Below are positions 31,668 to 40,266 of a DNA stretch of 64,000 nucleotides, one piece after another. The notes under the pieces were generated by a model that was not told where the DNA came from, made no database searches, and saw nothing but the letters and a program-made list of their open reading frames with translations. Each line of letters begins with the position of its first letter. The first letter of the stretch is position 1. Source of the DNA: Kribbella monticola (GTDB taxonomy: Bacteria; Actinomycetota; Actinomycetes; Propionibacteriales; Kribbellaceae). The position numbers and the translations under genes were made by a program. The stretch covers positions 1 to 64,000 of the forward strand of contig NZ_QFXK01000029.1 in the NCBI RefSeq assembly GCF_003261635.1, given 5' to 3'.

Positions 31668-32651
31668 GTGCTGGAACCGTTAGGTGTGGACGAGGCCACC
31701 TTCGCGGTCTATCACGCCCTTCTACGTGAGCCCGAGAGCACACCGGAGCAGATTGCCTCACTCCTGAATTGTGCATTGGACGAGGTTCACCACCGGATGG
31801 ATGTTCTCCGGAAACTCGATCTTCTGGTTCCGACCTGGTCGAACCCGACCGTCGAACACGCTGTTCACCCCAGGGTCGGCCTCAGCGGGCTCGCGGAGCG
31901 CCGACGCAGCGAACTGAACAAAATGCTTGGCGAACTGAGTCAGGCCGAGGCCTCGGCCGAGGTACTGGCCGAGCAGTACAACGAACTTCTCACCTCCCGG
32001 ACCAGCGGCGACGTCGAGGTGTTGCGTGGCCGCGCTAACGCTTCTCGCCGGATCGAGGAGCTGGGGTCGAAGGCCCGCGAATCGTTCTGGGGACTCATCC
32101 CCGCCCACGTCGACGACATCGTCGCCCCGGCGGAGGAATCCCCGGACATCCCGCTGCTCGAGCGCGGTATCAAGATGCGGAGCGTCTACCTCCAGAGCAT
32201 GACCGTCTCGAAAGCCGGACTCGAGTTCGCCTCGTACATGTACAAGCTCGGCGGCGAGGTCCGCGCGACTCCGACCCTTGCGATGCGGCTGCTCATCATC
32301 GACCAGGAAATCGCGATCATGCCGCTCAATCCGGAGGTCGAGAGCGACGGCGCGGTGATCCACCGCAGCCCATCCGTCCTGGCGCTGGCGATCGCCCTCT
32401 TCGACTCGTACTGGTCCCGCGCCACGGAACTGTTCGCCCCCGAGGACCGCGAAGACAACTCTCCCCTCACCCCACACGAGGCCGAGGTACTACGGCTCCT
32501 CGCCGGCGGCGCCAAAGACGAGCAGGTCGCCCGCCTCCTCGGCATCTCCCTCCGCACCGCCCGCCGCATCACCGCGAACCTCTCCGAGCGCCTCGACGCC
32601 ACGTCCCGCTTCGAACTAGGAGTAGCCGCAGCCAAACGCGGCTGGGTCTGA
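31668..32651 (+). CDS. Regulator with TrmB-like N-terminal HTH and LuxR C-terminal HTH
   Basis: The 327-aa protein begins with a TrmB-type winged-helix (EPLGVDEATFAVYHALLREP then EQIASLLNCALDEVHHRMDV), followed by a coiled-coil segment (about 75-120). A PLD/TrmB-like effector part includes MRSVYLQSMTVSKAGLEF. The end is a LuxR HTH (LTPHEAEVLRLLAGGAKDEQ, LGISLRTARRIT). Two DNA-binding ends with a central sensor is a recurring actinobacterial design. GTG 31668 has GAAGG 10 bases upstream. It faces the secreted-peptide gene and has a damaged tandem paralogue right after it. Ligand unknown. Confidence 0.8.
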   Translation: MLEPLGVDEATFAVYHALLREPESTPEQIASLLNCALDEVHHRMDVLRKLDLLVPTWSNPTVEHAVHPRVGLSGLAERRRSELNKMLGELSQAEASAEVLAEQYNELLTSRTSGDVEVLRGRANASRRIEELGSKARESFWGLIPAHVDDIVAPAEESPDIPLLERGIKMRSVYLQSMTVSKAGLEFASYMYKLGGEVRATPTLAMRLLIIDQEIAIMPLNPEVESDGAVIHRSPSVLALAIALFDSYWSRATELFAPEDREDNSPLTPHEAEVLRLLAGGAKDEQVARLLGISLRTARRITANLSERLDATSRFELGVAAAKRGWV

Positions 32652-32669
32652 CACAAGCCTGGAGCCGAC

Positions 32670-33638
32670 TTGTTCGAATCGCTGGGGATCACAAGCACGG
32701 CACTGCAGATCTACAGAGCACTCCTGGACGAGCCCAACATCGGGGCGGAGGAGTTGGCCGCGACCACCGGCCACTCCCTTGCGCAGGTAGAGGACAGTCT
32801 CAACGAGCTGCGCGAGTTCAAACTCCTGATCCCACGCTGGACCGGCGGCGCCGAGTATGCCGTCCATCCGAACCTTGGCTTCTCCATCCTCAGCCGGCGT
32901 CGGCGCCAGCAGCTGAACCAGCTGACCGAAGAGCTTCACGCGGATGAGTTGAGAGCCGAGCTGATCACTCAGCAGTACAACGAATCGATGCGCCGCCGCA
33001 ACGAACGCGAAATAGAGATCGTCGAGGGTAGCGAGCGCGCCCATCAGAGAATTGGCGAATTCCGCCCGACGAAGTCGTTTTGGGCACTGAACAACTTGGC
33101 GGAAACGAATCCAGAATTCGGTGACCCGGCAGATTCACCAGACAAACCATATCTCGACGCCGACATTGATTTCCGCGTCATCTTCATGACGGCCACCTTG
33201 ACCAACAAATGAATCTTCGAGTACTTCGGCTGGATGCACGCCAACGGTGCGAAAATCAGGACATCACCGACCGTGCCAATGCGCTTGATGATTTTCGATG
33301 GAATTGCTGCTGTGACTGCGCTCGATCCCGACGACCATTCCGCCGGCTTGGTGGTGCACCACAGCAAAGCTGCGCTGACGATGGCGAAGGCTCTCTTCGA
33401 GCGCTACTGGCAGGACTCGACCGATCCATTCGCCGGTGAACTCAAGTCATCGAAAGACCTGGCACCGCAGGAGGCTGAGTTGTTGAATCTGTTGGTCCAG
33501 GGGGCTACTGATGAGCAGGCGGGGCGGAAGTTGGGGGTTTCGTTGCGGACGGTGCGGCGGATGGCGGCCAAGTTGAGTGAACAGGCGGGGGCGTCGGGAC
33601 GGTTCGAGTTGGGGGTGCGGGCGGCTCAGCGGGGGTAG
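32670..33638 (+). pseudogene. Tandem paralogue of the TrmB/LuxR regulator, broken by one in-frame TGA
   Basis: The gene starts at TTG 32670 with GGAG 6 bases before it. It encodes the same domains as its neighbour: FESLGITSTALQIYRALLDE, a coiled coil, the middle domain FRVIFMTATLTNK, then TGA at 33210-33212. The same frame continues without shift as IFEYFGWMHANGAKIRTSPT and PMRLMIFDG, and ends with a LuxR HTH (LAPQEAELLNLLVQGATDEQ, LGVSLRTVRRMA). So a single nonsense codon splits it. Two products (180 and 134 aa) are conceivable because ATG 33234 can restart. The part around the stop is visibly more AT-rich than the neighbours. Confidence 0.75.
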
Positions 33639-33710
33639 GTGCGGTAAGAGCGGGGAATGAGCGACCAATTCTTCTGGTGTGCGGGGACGGAATTACCGGA
33701 CTGGACCGCT

Positions 33711-33926
33711 TCAGATGCACCAGCCGCGCGCGTGTTGGCCGGAAGCTGCCAAAGGGTTGTGGTCTCGGCAGAAAAGTGCTTTGGCGTTGACCCATTCGAC
33801 GCCGGTCGAAAGTTGTTCGGCGTACTGGGCGACTGCGGGCGCTAGCGGGAGCAGCAGGAGCGAAAGTAGGACGGTGCTGCTGGAGAGTGGGCGGGCTGAT
33901 TACGTCGTACGAGCGGACACGGTCAT
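33711..33926 (-). pseudogene. Candidate second secreted-peptide gene with an in-frame TAA
   Basis: From ATG 33926 the frame reads MTVSARTT, then TAA (33900-33902), then continues in the same frame as SARPLSSSTVLLSLLLLPLA and PAVAQYAEQLS. It ends ALFCRDHNPLAASGQHARGW, Cys, Ile, stop. This is a convincing signal peptide (VAQ cleavage) and a mature part of about 40 residues with two Cys. After the TAA there is no ATG, GTG or TTG before the signal peptide, so it looks inactivated. It lies just after the broken regulator, mirroring the intact peptide/regulator pair. Not a recognised family; coding nature rests on the signal sequence. Confidence 0.4.
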
Positions 33927-34256
33927 CCTTGGCTTTCGGGCATGACGAATAGACCGCGAGGCGGCCGGATCGTCACATTGACGGGCGGAATGCCACCAAA
34001 ATCTCAGCGGCAGAGGTGGGAGCCGACAGCTCCACGACCCGCCCCGAACCTATTCGCCACCCCCAGCCCGGTCAACGCGATCCACACCTCCCACCCCGGC
34101 CGCATGGTGCATTGGCACCACCCGGCCTCATACCGCCGATCCGATCCGCCAGGCCTTGGGCGCCGTCTCGGCTTCGAGACCTTTCGCGCCGGGCCGACGA
34201 CACTTACAGTGACTTTTCGGTCACAACAGTGACTGAGCGTCTGGGGTCAGGGGGTC
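33927..34256. other. Upstream region of the Mrr-like gene, no clear gene
   Basis: No frame has a convincing start and coding pattern. A minus-strand stretch reads RPGWEVWIALTGLGVANRFG without context and could be a remnant. TGACTTTTCGGTCA near 34210-34223 can form a small hairpin close to the nuclease gene start and may be an operator. Confidence 0.35.
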
Positions 34257-35882
34257 ATGGTGGGGCGTCGGAGAGGATTCTTTGCCGAGCTGGAACATCA
34301 GCGGATACAGCAGCAGAAGCAGGCGGCTCGCTTCCAGCGGGAGAACGACCGGCTTGCCGCTCAGGCTCGCCGAGCCAAGGAGCGCCAGATCCGAGAGGCG
34401 GACCGGGCGGACAAGCAGGCGGCCAGGGAGGCAGCTGCGGAGTATCTCCGCCTTCGCCAGGCCGAGACGGACGCCCTCAACGAACAGTTGACCGGCCGGG
34501 TGCGCGAGCTCGACGGCATTCTCATCGCGAGCCTCGCGAGATCTGTACGCGTGCCCTTCGCCTCGCTGCGACAGACACCCTCCATCAAACCGTTCCAACC
34601 CGGGAAGCTGGCTGCACCACTCGCACCACCGGCCTGGGAGGACTATGCCCCGCCTGCTCCGAAATCACTGCAACGACTCTTCAAGAAGACTCAACTCGAG
34701 CGTGAGCAGCTGGACGCCGCCGCGAGGTTCGAGAGCGCGCAGGCGCAGTACGCCGTAGCTGAACGGGACCGTCTCGATCAGTTACAGCGAGCCAGAGCGG
34801 CCTACGAGGCGAAGGCGGCCCGACAGCGGCTTGACGCGAGCGCGGCCAACGCCAAGGTGGACGAATTCGAACGCGCGTACCTGGCGAGAAGTCCGGAGGC
34901 GATCAACGACTACTTCGAGCTCATGCTCGAGTCCCGGGACCTACCCGCCGGACTGCCGGCCGATGTCGAGGTCGCCTTCCAAGCCGACAACGGACGGCTG
35001 CTGGTGGTGATGGAACTTCCCGGGGTCGACGTGATTCCGCCCGAGGTCGAACATCGCTACGTCCGCACCAAGGACGAGATCGTCCCGAAAGCGCGTCCTG
35101 CGCGCGACATCGCTCAGCGCTACACCAATCTGGTCGCGCAGTTGGTGCTCTGTACGATCCGCGACATCTACGAAGTGGCAGCCCCGGACCTGATCGCCGA
35201 GGTTGCCATCAGCGCACATGTTGCGACCCGGAACCGAGCGACCGGCAGACCCGAGCGGCCGTGTCTGGTCAGCGTCTTGACCACCCGCGAGCAGTTCAGC
35301 GACCTGGTGCTCGTCGATCTCGACCCCGTTCAGTGCCTTCGGCACCTCAACGCACTGATCTCCCCGCATCCCCACGATCTCGAGGCCGTCCGTCCGGTTT
35401 TCGACCCGGACCTGTCGAAGTACAAGTTCGTCACCGAGCACGATGCTGCCGTTGGTCTGGATAGCCGGACCGTCCTCGTCGACATGCCACCGACGGAGTT
35501 CGAGCACCTGGTTCGGCAGCTGTTCGAAGCGATGGGGATGAAATCGTGGGTCACCCAGGCGTCACGCGACGACGGCGTTGACGGTGTCGCCTTCAACGAA
35601 GATCCGATCATGGGCGGCGTCTGCGTGATTCAGGCCAAGAGGTACAAGAACATCGTGCCGGCCGACGCAGTTCGCGCACTGGCCGGCGTGATGGGTCAGA
35701 AGAAGGCCAGCCGAGGTGTGCTGGTCACCACCTCGTGGTACGGGAAGGCGACGATCGACTTCGCCGACGACCACGGCCGCATCCAGCTGATCGACGGTCA
35801 GCAGCTGAAGTACATGCTCAAAGAGCATCTTGGGCTGGATGTGGTCATCGGTGAACTCAACCGGCGGCGCCAAAGCAGCTGA
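34257..35882 (+). CDS. Mrr-like restriction endonuclease family protein with long coiled-coil N-terminus
   Basis: The 541-aa protein starts with a charged coiled coil (residues about 8-80; LEHQRIQQQKQAARFQREND), and a second helical region follows near 140-210. The C-terminal PD-(D/E)XK domain has FEHLVRQLFEAMGM, the acidic pair Asp439/Asp442 in RDDGVDGV, and the QAK motif (Gln459-Lys461) in CVIQAKRYK. VLVTTSWYGKATIDFA is typical of Mrr. Such domains cut methylated or foreign DNA, or act in DNA repair. No methylase or helicase is adjacent. ATG 34257 follows CAGGGGG. Confidence 0.85.
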   Translation: MVGRRRGFFAELEHQRIQQQKQAARFQRENDRLAAQARRAKERQIREADRADKQAAREAAAEYLRLRQAETDALNEQLTGRVRELDGILIASLARSVRVPFASLRQTPSIKPFQPGKLAAPLAPPAWEDYAPPAPKSLQRLFKKTQLEREQLDAAARFESAQAQYAVAERDRLDQLQRARAAYEAKAARQRLDASAANAKVDEFERAYLARSPEAINDYFELMLESRDLPAGLPADVEVAFQADNGRLLVVMELPGVDVIPPEVEHRYVRTKDEIVPKARPARDIAQRYTNLVAQLVLCTIRDIYEVAAPDLIAEVAISAHVATRNRATGRPERPCLVSVLTTREQFSDLVLVDLDPVQCLRHLNALISPHPHDLEAVRPVFDPDLSKYKFVTEHDAAVGLDSRTVLVDMPPTEFEHLVRQLFEAMGMKSWVTQASRDDGVDGVAFNEDPIMGGVCVIQAKRYKNIVPADAVRALAGVMGQKKASRGVLVTTSWYGKATIDFADDHGRIQLIDGQQLKYMLKEHLGLDVVIGELNRRRQSS

Positions 35883-35890
35883 CCGGCGGA

Positions 35891-35924
35891 ACGGGGTGCT
35901 CACCGACCTGAGTGAGCACCCCGT
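35891..35924. terminator. Bidirectional terminator between the Mrr-like gene and pntB
   Basis: ACGGGGTGCTCAC (35891-35903) pairs perfectly with GTGAGCACCCCGT (35912-35924) around 8 bases. Both convergent genes end within 12 bases of it. Confidence 0.85.
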
Positions 35925-35935
35925 CGCCGATGAGA

Positions 35936-37306
35936 CTAGACGGTCTTGACTGCGGCGAGGAGTTTGGTTAGGGAGTCTTTGGCGTCGCCGAAGAGGAGGG
36001 TGGTTCGGGGGTCGTAGAGGAGTTCGTTCTCGATGCCGGCGAAGCCGGGGCGCATGGAGCGCTTCAAGAAGATGACTCGTTGGGCTTCGTCGGCGTTCAG
36101 GATGGGCATGCCGTAGATGGGGGCGCTCGGAGTGTTGCGGGCGGCGGGGTTGACGACGTCGTTGGCGCCGACGACGAGGACCACGTCGGTGGCCTTGAAG
36201 TCGGGGTTGATCTCGTCCATCTCGCGGAGCTGATCGTAGGGGACCTGCGCTTCGGCGAGGAGCACGTTCATGTGCCCGGGCATGCGGCCCGCGACCGGGT
36301 GGATCGCGTAGTCGACCTTCACGCCGCGACCCTGCAGTACCTCGACCAGTTCGCGCAGCGTGTGCTGGGCCTGCGCGACCGCCAGGCCGTACCCCGGGAC
36401 GATGATGACCCGTTGCGCGTACGCCAGCAGGATCGCCACATCCTGAGCCCCACCCGAGATCACCGGCCGGTCGGACACCGTTCCGGCCCCGAGGGTCGAA
36501 CCACCGCGGACAGCGCCGAACAGGATGTTGAAGACCGACCGGCCCATCGCGTCGGCCATCAGCTTCGTCAGCAACGTACCGGCTGCACCGACAAGCGTTC
36601 CCGCCACCAGCAGCAGCGTGTTGCCGAGGACGTAACCGCCCGCGGCCACTGTCAGGCCGGTGAAGGCGTTCAGCAGCGAGATGACGATCGGTACGTCGGC
36701 GCCGCCCACCGGCAGCACCAGCATCACGCCGACCGCCAGACCGACCAGGCAGAGCAGTACGCCGACCCACACCCGCGGGTCGGACACGAGCCACCCCGAC
36801 AGCGCGATCGCGCCGAGAATCCCGGCCACGAACAACACGGGCAGCCCCGGGAACGTCACCGGCCGGGTCGTCATGAGTTCCTGCAACTTGGCGAAGGTGA
36901 CGATCGAACCGGAGAAGCTGATCGCACCGACCACGATGGTGAACGCGGTGGCGATCGCCGCGACGGTCTCGCCCGACTGGACCTCGCCGAGCTCCATCAG
37001 CGCGACCAGCGCCGCGGCACCACCACCGACACCGTTGAACAAGGCCACCAATTGCGGCATGTGGGTCATCTGCACCCGGCGCGACCCGATCACACCGCCG
37101 ACCGCGCCGATCACCAGCGCGATCAGGATCGGCACCAGATGATGGGGCTTGTAGGCGATGAACGTGATGAGCACCGCCAGCACCGCGCCGGCTGCGCCGA
37201 GCAGGTTCCCGGTGCGCGCAGTACGGGGTGACGACAGCGCCTTGAGGGCGACGATGAAGCAGACCGCCGAAACCAGGTAACCGATCTGGGCCCAGGTGGC
37301 GATCAC
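35936..37306 (-). CDS. pntB: NAD(P) transhydrogenase subunit beta
   Basis: The 456-aa membrane protein has about nine helices (QIGYLVSAVCFIVALKALSS at the start) and a C-terminal NADP(H)-binding domain III with PGYGLAVAQAQH and VVLVVGANDVVNPAA. With the alpha subunits it couples hydride transfer between NADH and NADP+ to proton movement, which supplies NADPH. It is the last gene of the operon; its start overlaps the stop of pntAB by 4 bases. Confidence 0.95.
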   Translation of the reverse strand: MIATWAQIGYLVSAVCFIVALKALSSPRTARTGNLLGAAGAVLAVLITFIAYKPHHLVPILIALVIGAVGGVIGSRRVQMTHMPQLVALFNGVGGGAAALVALMELGEVQSGETVAAIATAFTIVVGAISFSGSIVTFAKLQELMTTRPVTFPGLPVLFVAGILGAIALSGWLVSDPRVWVGVLLCLVGLAVGVMLVLPVGGADVPIVISLLNAFTGLTVAAGGYVLGNTLLLVAGTLVGAAGTLLTKLMADAMGRSVFNILFGAVRGGSTLGAGTVSDRPVISGGAQDVAILLAYAQRVIIVPGYGLAVAQAQHTLRELVEVLQGRGVKVDYAIHPVAGRMPGHMNVLLAEAQVPYDQLREMDEINPDFKATDVVLVVGANDVVNPAARNTPSAPIYGMPILNADEAQRVIFLKRSMRPGFAGIENELLYDPRTTLLFGDAKDSLTKLLAAVKTV

Positions 37307-37608
37307 TTGTGCAGCTCCTTCTTGCGTGCCGCGGGTCCGCGGAACATCTCCAGCATCCGGTCGGTGACGACGAAACCGCCGACCATGTTCACGGTGGCCA
37401 GTACGACGGCCAGCAGGCCGACGATGACGACCAGCGCGGAGTCGGCCTGACCGGTGACGATGATCGCGCCGACCAGGATGACGCCGTGGATCGCGTTCGC
37501 CCCGGACATCAGCGGGGTGTGCAGGGTCGAGGAGACCTTGCTGATCACCTCGACGCCGACGAACGCGGCCAGCACGAAGATGGTCAGCAGGGCGATGGAC
37601 TCGGTCAT
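37303..37608 (-). CDS. pntAB: NAD(P) transhydrogenase subunit alpha part 2 (membrane part)
   Basis: The 101-aa protein contains about three to four helices: SIALLTIFVLAAFVGVEVIS, IHGVILVGAIIVT and VVIVGLLAVVLATVNMVGGF, then VTDRMLEMFR. This is the membrane segment (domain II) of the alpha subunit, encoded apart as in other split transhydrogenases. GGAAGGACC precedes ATG 37608. It overlaps both neighbours by 4 bases, so the three subunits are translationally coupled. Confidence 0.93.
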   Translation of the reverse strand: MTESIALLTIFVLAAFVGVEVISKVSSTLHTPLMSGANAIHGVILVGAIIVTGQADSALVVIVGLLAVVLATVNMVGGFVVTDRMLEMFRGPAARKKELHK

Positions 37609-38729
37609 CTGGACGGTCCTTCCAGGAGCTCCCGGGTCGGCTCGTGCAAGACCGAGCCGTCGTGTGTGACGCAACAGCCGGCCACGATCTCGTCGTTGAA
37701 GTCCGGATCGAAGGCGGCGTTGCGGGTCATCAGCGTGATCAGGTTCGCGATGTTCTGGCCGTAGAGGCGGCTGGCCGGGCCGGCCATCTGGCTGGGCACG
37801 TTCGCGCCGCCCCAGACCAACGCGTTCCCGATCATCAGTTCGGTACCGGCGACCGAGCCCTCGACGTTGCCGCCGGATTCCGAGGCCAGGTCGACGACGA
37901 CGGAGCCGGGCTTCATCTGCTCGACCATCGACCGCGACACCAGCATCGGCGCGGTCCGGCCAGGTACGGCGGCCGTGGTGATCAGGGCATCCGCACCTGC
38001 GACGTACGGCGCGAGTAGGTCGCGCTGGAGCTGCGCGCGCTCCTCGGTCATCTCGCGGGCATAACCGCCAGGGCCGTCCAACGTGCCGAGTTCCAGCTCG
38101 ATCGGGCTGGCTCCCATCGACGCGATCTCTTCGGCGGCGGCGGTTCGTACGTCGTACGCCTTCACCACTGCGCCGAGGCGCTTCGCGGTCGCGATCGCTT
38201 GCAGGCCTGCGACGCCGGCACCCAGGACGAGGACCTGCGCGGGCGGGACCGTGCCGGCGGCGGTCATGTTGAGTGGAAAGAACCGGGGCAACCGTTCCGC
38301 GGCGATGATGGCCGCGCGGTAGCCGGCGACCAAGGCCTGCGAGGACAGGGCGTCCATCGACTGGGCCCGGGAGATCCGCGGGATGAGCTCCATCGCGAAG
38401 GCGGTCAGCTTGGCCCGGGTCGCGGCCCGGATCACGTCCGGCGGGTTCGTGGGCAGGAACGACATCAGCGCCGTACCGGCATGCAGCCGCTGCAGGCGTT
38501 CGCGTTCGAGCGGCTGTACCGACACGACGACGGTCGCGGCGTGGTCGGCTCCCCAGGCGACCTCGGCGCCGGCTTCGCGGTAGGCGTCGTCGGAGTACAA
38601 CGCGCGCTCACCTGCCGCGGGTTCGACCGCGACCTCGTAGCCGAGCTGGACAAGTTTGGTGACCTGTTCCGGCACCAGCGCCACCCGGCGCTCCGCCGGT
38701 CTGGTCTCGCGCACTACTGCGATCTTCAC
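37605..38729 (-). CDS. pntAA: NAD(P) transhydrogenase subunit alpha part 1 (NAD-binding)
   Basis: The 374-aa soluble protein has the alanine dehydrogenase/PNT domain: KIAVVRETRPAERRVALVPE at the N-terminus and the NAD-binding motif VLVLGAGVAGLQAIATAKRL. RDPLVTRNAAF-like end (LMTRNAAFDPDF) is typical. It binds NAD(H) and passes hydride to PntB. GTG 38729 is chosen because the family begins here; the open frame upstream is not conserved-looking. First gene of pntAA-pntAB-pntB. Confidence 0.93.
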   Translation of the reverse strand: MKIAVVRETRPAERRVALVPEQVTKLVQLGYEVAVEPAAGERALYSDDAYREAGAEVAWGADHAATVVVSVQPLERERLQRLHAGTALMSFLPTNPPDVIRAATRAKLTAFAMELIPRISRAQSMDALSSQALVAGYRAAIIAAERLPRFFPLNMTAAGTVPPAQVLVLGAGVAGLQAIATAKRLGAVVKAYDVRTAAAEEIASMGASPIELELGTLDGPGGYAREMTEERAQLQRDLLAPYVAGADALITTAAVPGRTAPMLVSRSMVEQMKPGSVVVDLASESGGNVEGSVAGTELMIGNALVWGGANVPSQMAGPASRLYGQNIANLITLMTRNAAFDPDFNDEIVAGCCVTHDGSVLHEPTRELLEGPSR

Positions 38730-38794
38730 TCGCCGAAACCTATGCCAAACCCTGGGTACCCGGAAACCCCGGTACCAACTTGTTCGCCACACTG

Positions 38795-38842
38795 TTGCGT
38801 CCGAAGAACCGTGGGCCCTGCCCCTCGGTCCTTCGGACGCAA
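38795..38842. terminator. Hairpin after the M20 peptidase gene
   Basis: TTGCGTCCGAAG (38795-38806) pairs perfectly with CTTCGGACGCAA (38831-38842); a 24-base GC-rich loop lies between. It sits 5 bases past the stop of the minus-strand peptidase gene and upstream of pntAA. Confidence 0.7.
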
Positions 38843-38846
38843 GAAA

Positions 38847-40172
38847 TCAGGCCAGGTTCTGCAGCAGGTGGGCCTCGGCGAGGCAGACCTTGGTGAACTC
38901 CTCCAGGTGCAGACCCTCGTCGATGCCGTGGGCCCGGGTGTCCGGGTCCTCGACCCCGGTGACCAGTACGGCGGCCTGCGGGAACGCCCGCTGGAACTCC
39001 GCGATGAACGGGATCGAGCCGCCCATCCCGGTGTCGACCGGCTCGACCCCCCAGGCCGCCGCGAACGCCGACCGGGCCGCGTCGTACGCCGTACCGCGGG
39101 CGTTGATCGAGCAGGGCTGGCCGATATCGCCTTCCGTGACAACGACCTGGGCGCCCCAGGGAGCGTTCTGCTCCAGGTGGTTGACCAGGGCCTGCATCGC
39201 CTTGACCGCGTCGTCGCCGGGCGCGACCCGGAGGCTGACCTTGGCCTTGGCGACCGGCACGAGCGTGTTGCTCGCCTCGGCGGTCCGCGGTGCGTCGATC
39301 GCGAGCACCGAGATCGACGGCCGGGTCCACAGCCGGTCGACCAGTGAGCCGGAACCGGTCAGCCGGACCTGGTCCAGCACGCTCGACTCGGCCCTGAACC
39401 GGTCCTCGGGATAGTCCAGATCGGCCGCACGGGAAGCGTGCAGACCGTCGACCGCGACGTCACCGTTCTCTGTGTGCAGCGTCGCCAGCAACCGGCACAA
39501 CGCGGTCAGCGCGTCCGGAACAGCACCGCCGAAGAGGCCGGAGTGCACTGCGTGCTCGAGCGTCCGTACTTCGACGTAGCAGTCGACCAGGCCGCGCAGC
39601 GACACTGTCAACGCCGGCTGGCCGACCGCCCAGTTGCCCGAGTCGGCGATCACGATCGCGTCGCAGGCCAGCTCGTCGGCGTACTCGTCGAGCAGTTGCA
39701 GCAGGGTCGGCGAACCGATCTCCTCCTCGCCTTCGACGAACACCGTCACGCCGACCGGAAGATCGTTGCCGAAGGCCCGTACTGCGGCGAGGTGGGCCGC
39801 GATACCGGCCTTGTCGTCGGCGGCACCGCGGGCGTAGAGCCGGCCGTCCCGCTCGGTCGGCACGAACGGGTCCGTGGTCCACTCCTCGACCGCGCCGGTC
39901 GGCTGCACGTCGTGATGCGCATAGAGCAGCACGGTCGGCTTGCCCTCGGGAGCGGCCTTCTTCGCGATCACAGCCGGCGCGCCCTCGCCGGCGCGGACGA
40001 TCTTCACCTCGAAGCCCTCGGCCTCGAACAAGGCGGCGGTGGCCTCGGCCGATCGCTGGACGTCGCCCTTGCGGGCCGGGTCCAGGCTGACCGAGGGAAT
40101 CCGGATGAGGTCCTCGAGATCGGCACGAACACTGGGCAGAACGCGGTCGATAGCCGCTTTCAGATCGGTCAT
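38847..40172 (-). CDS. M20 family dipeptidase/peptidase
   Basis: The 441-aa cytosolic protein has the metal sites of the M20 family: LLYAHHDVQPTG, YARGAADDKAG and VEGEEEIGSPTL with the catalytic Glu pair. A lid/dimerisation domain (SLRGLVDCYVEVRTLEHAVH then SGLFGG) follows. It is closest to the carnosinase/succinyl-diaminopimelate desuccinylase-like dipeptidases that trim dipeptides. ATG 40172 is chosen because LEDLIRIPSVS lies at the usual distance. Divergent from a secreted-protein gene. Confidence 0.9.
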   Translation of the reverse strand: MTDLKAAIDRVLPSVRADLEDLIRIPSVSLDPARKGDVQRSAEATAALFEAEGFEVKIVRAGEGAPAVIAKKAAPEGKPTVLLYAHHDVQPTGAVEEWTTDPFVPTERDGRLYARGAADDKAGIAAHLAAVRAFGNDLPVGVTVFVEGEEEIGSPTLLQLLDEYADELACDAIVIADSGNWAVGQPALTVSLRGLVDCYVEVRTLEHAVHSGLFGGAVPDALTALCRLLATLHTENGDVAVDGLHASRAADLDYPEDRFRAESSVLDQVRLTGSGSLVDRLWTRPSISVLAIDAPRTAEASNTLVPVAKAKVSLRVAPGDDAVKAMQALVNHLEQNAPWGAQVVVTEGDIGQPCSINARGTAYDAARSAFAAAWGVEPVDTGMGGSIPFIAEFQRAFPQAAVLVTGVEDPDTRAHGIDEGLHLEEFTKVCLAEAHLLQNLA

Positions 40173-40266
40173 GCGCCCTACGGTACGGCGGCGCTGCGCG
40201 TCAATGATTACCGGACTACGCTGAGCTGACCGAAGGTTTCCGCCCCAACCTGAAGAGGACCCGCCC

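Noticed and set aside
32670..33212. A stand-alone 180-aa regulator gene without a LuxR domain
   Set aside because: The LuxR domain follows in the same frame after one stop, and the intact paralogue next door shows the full architecture.
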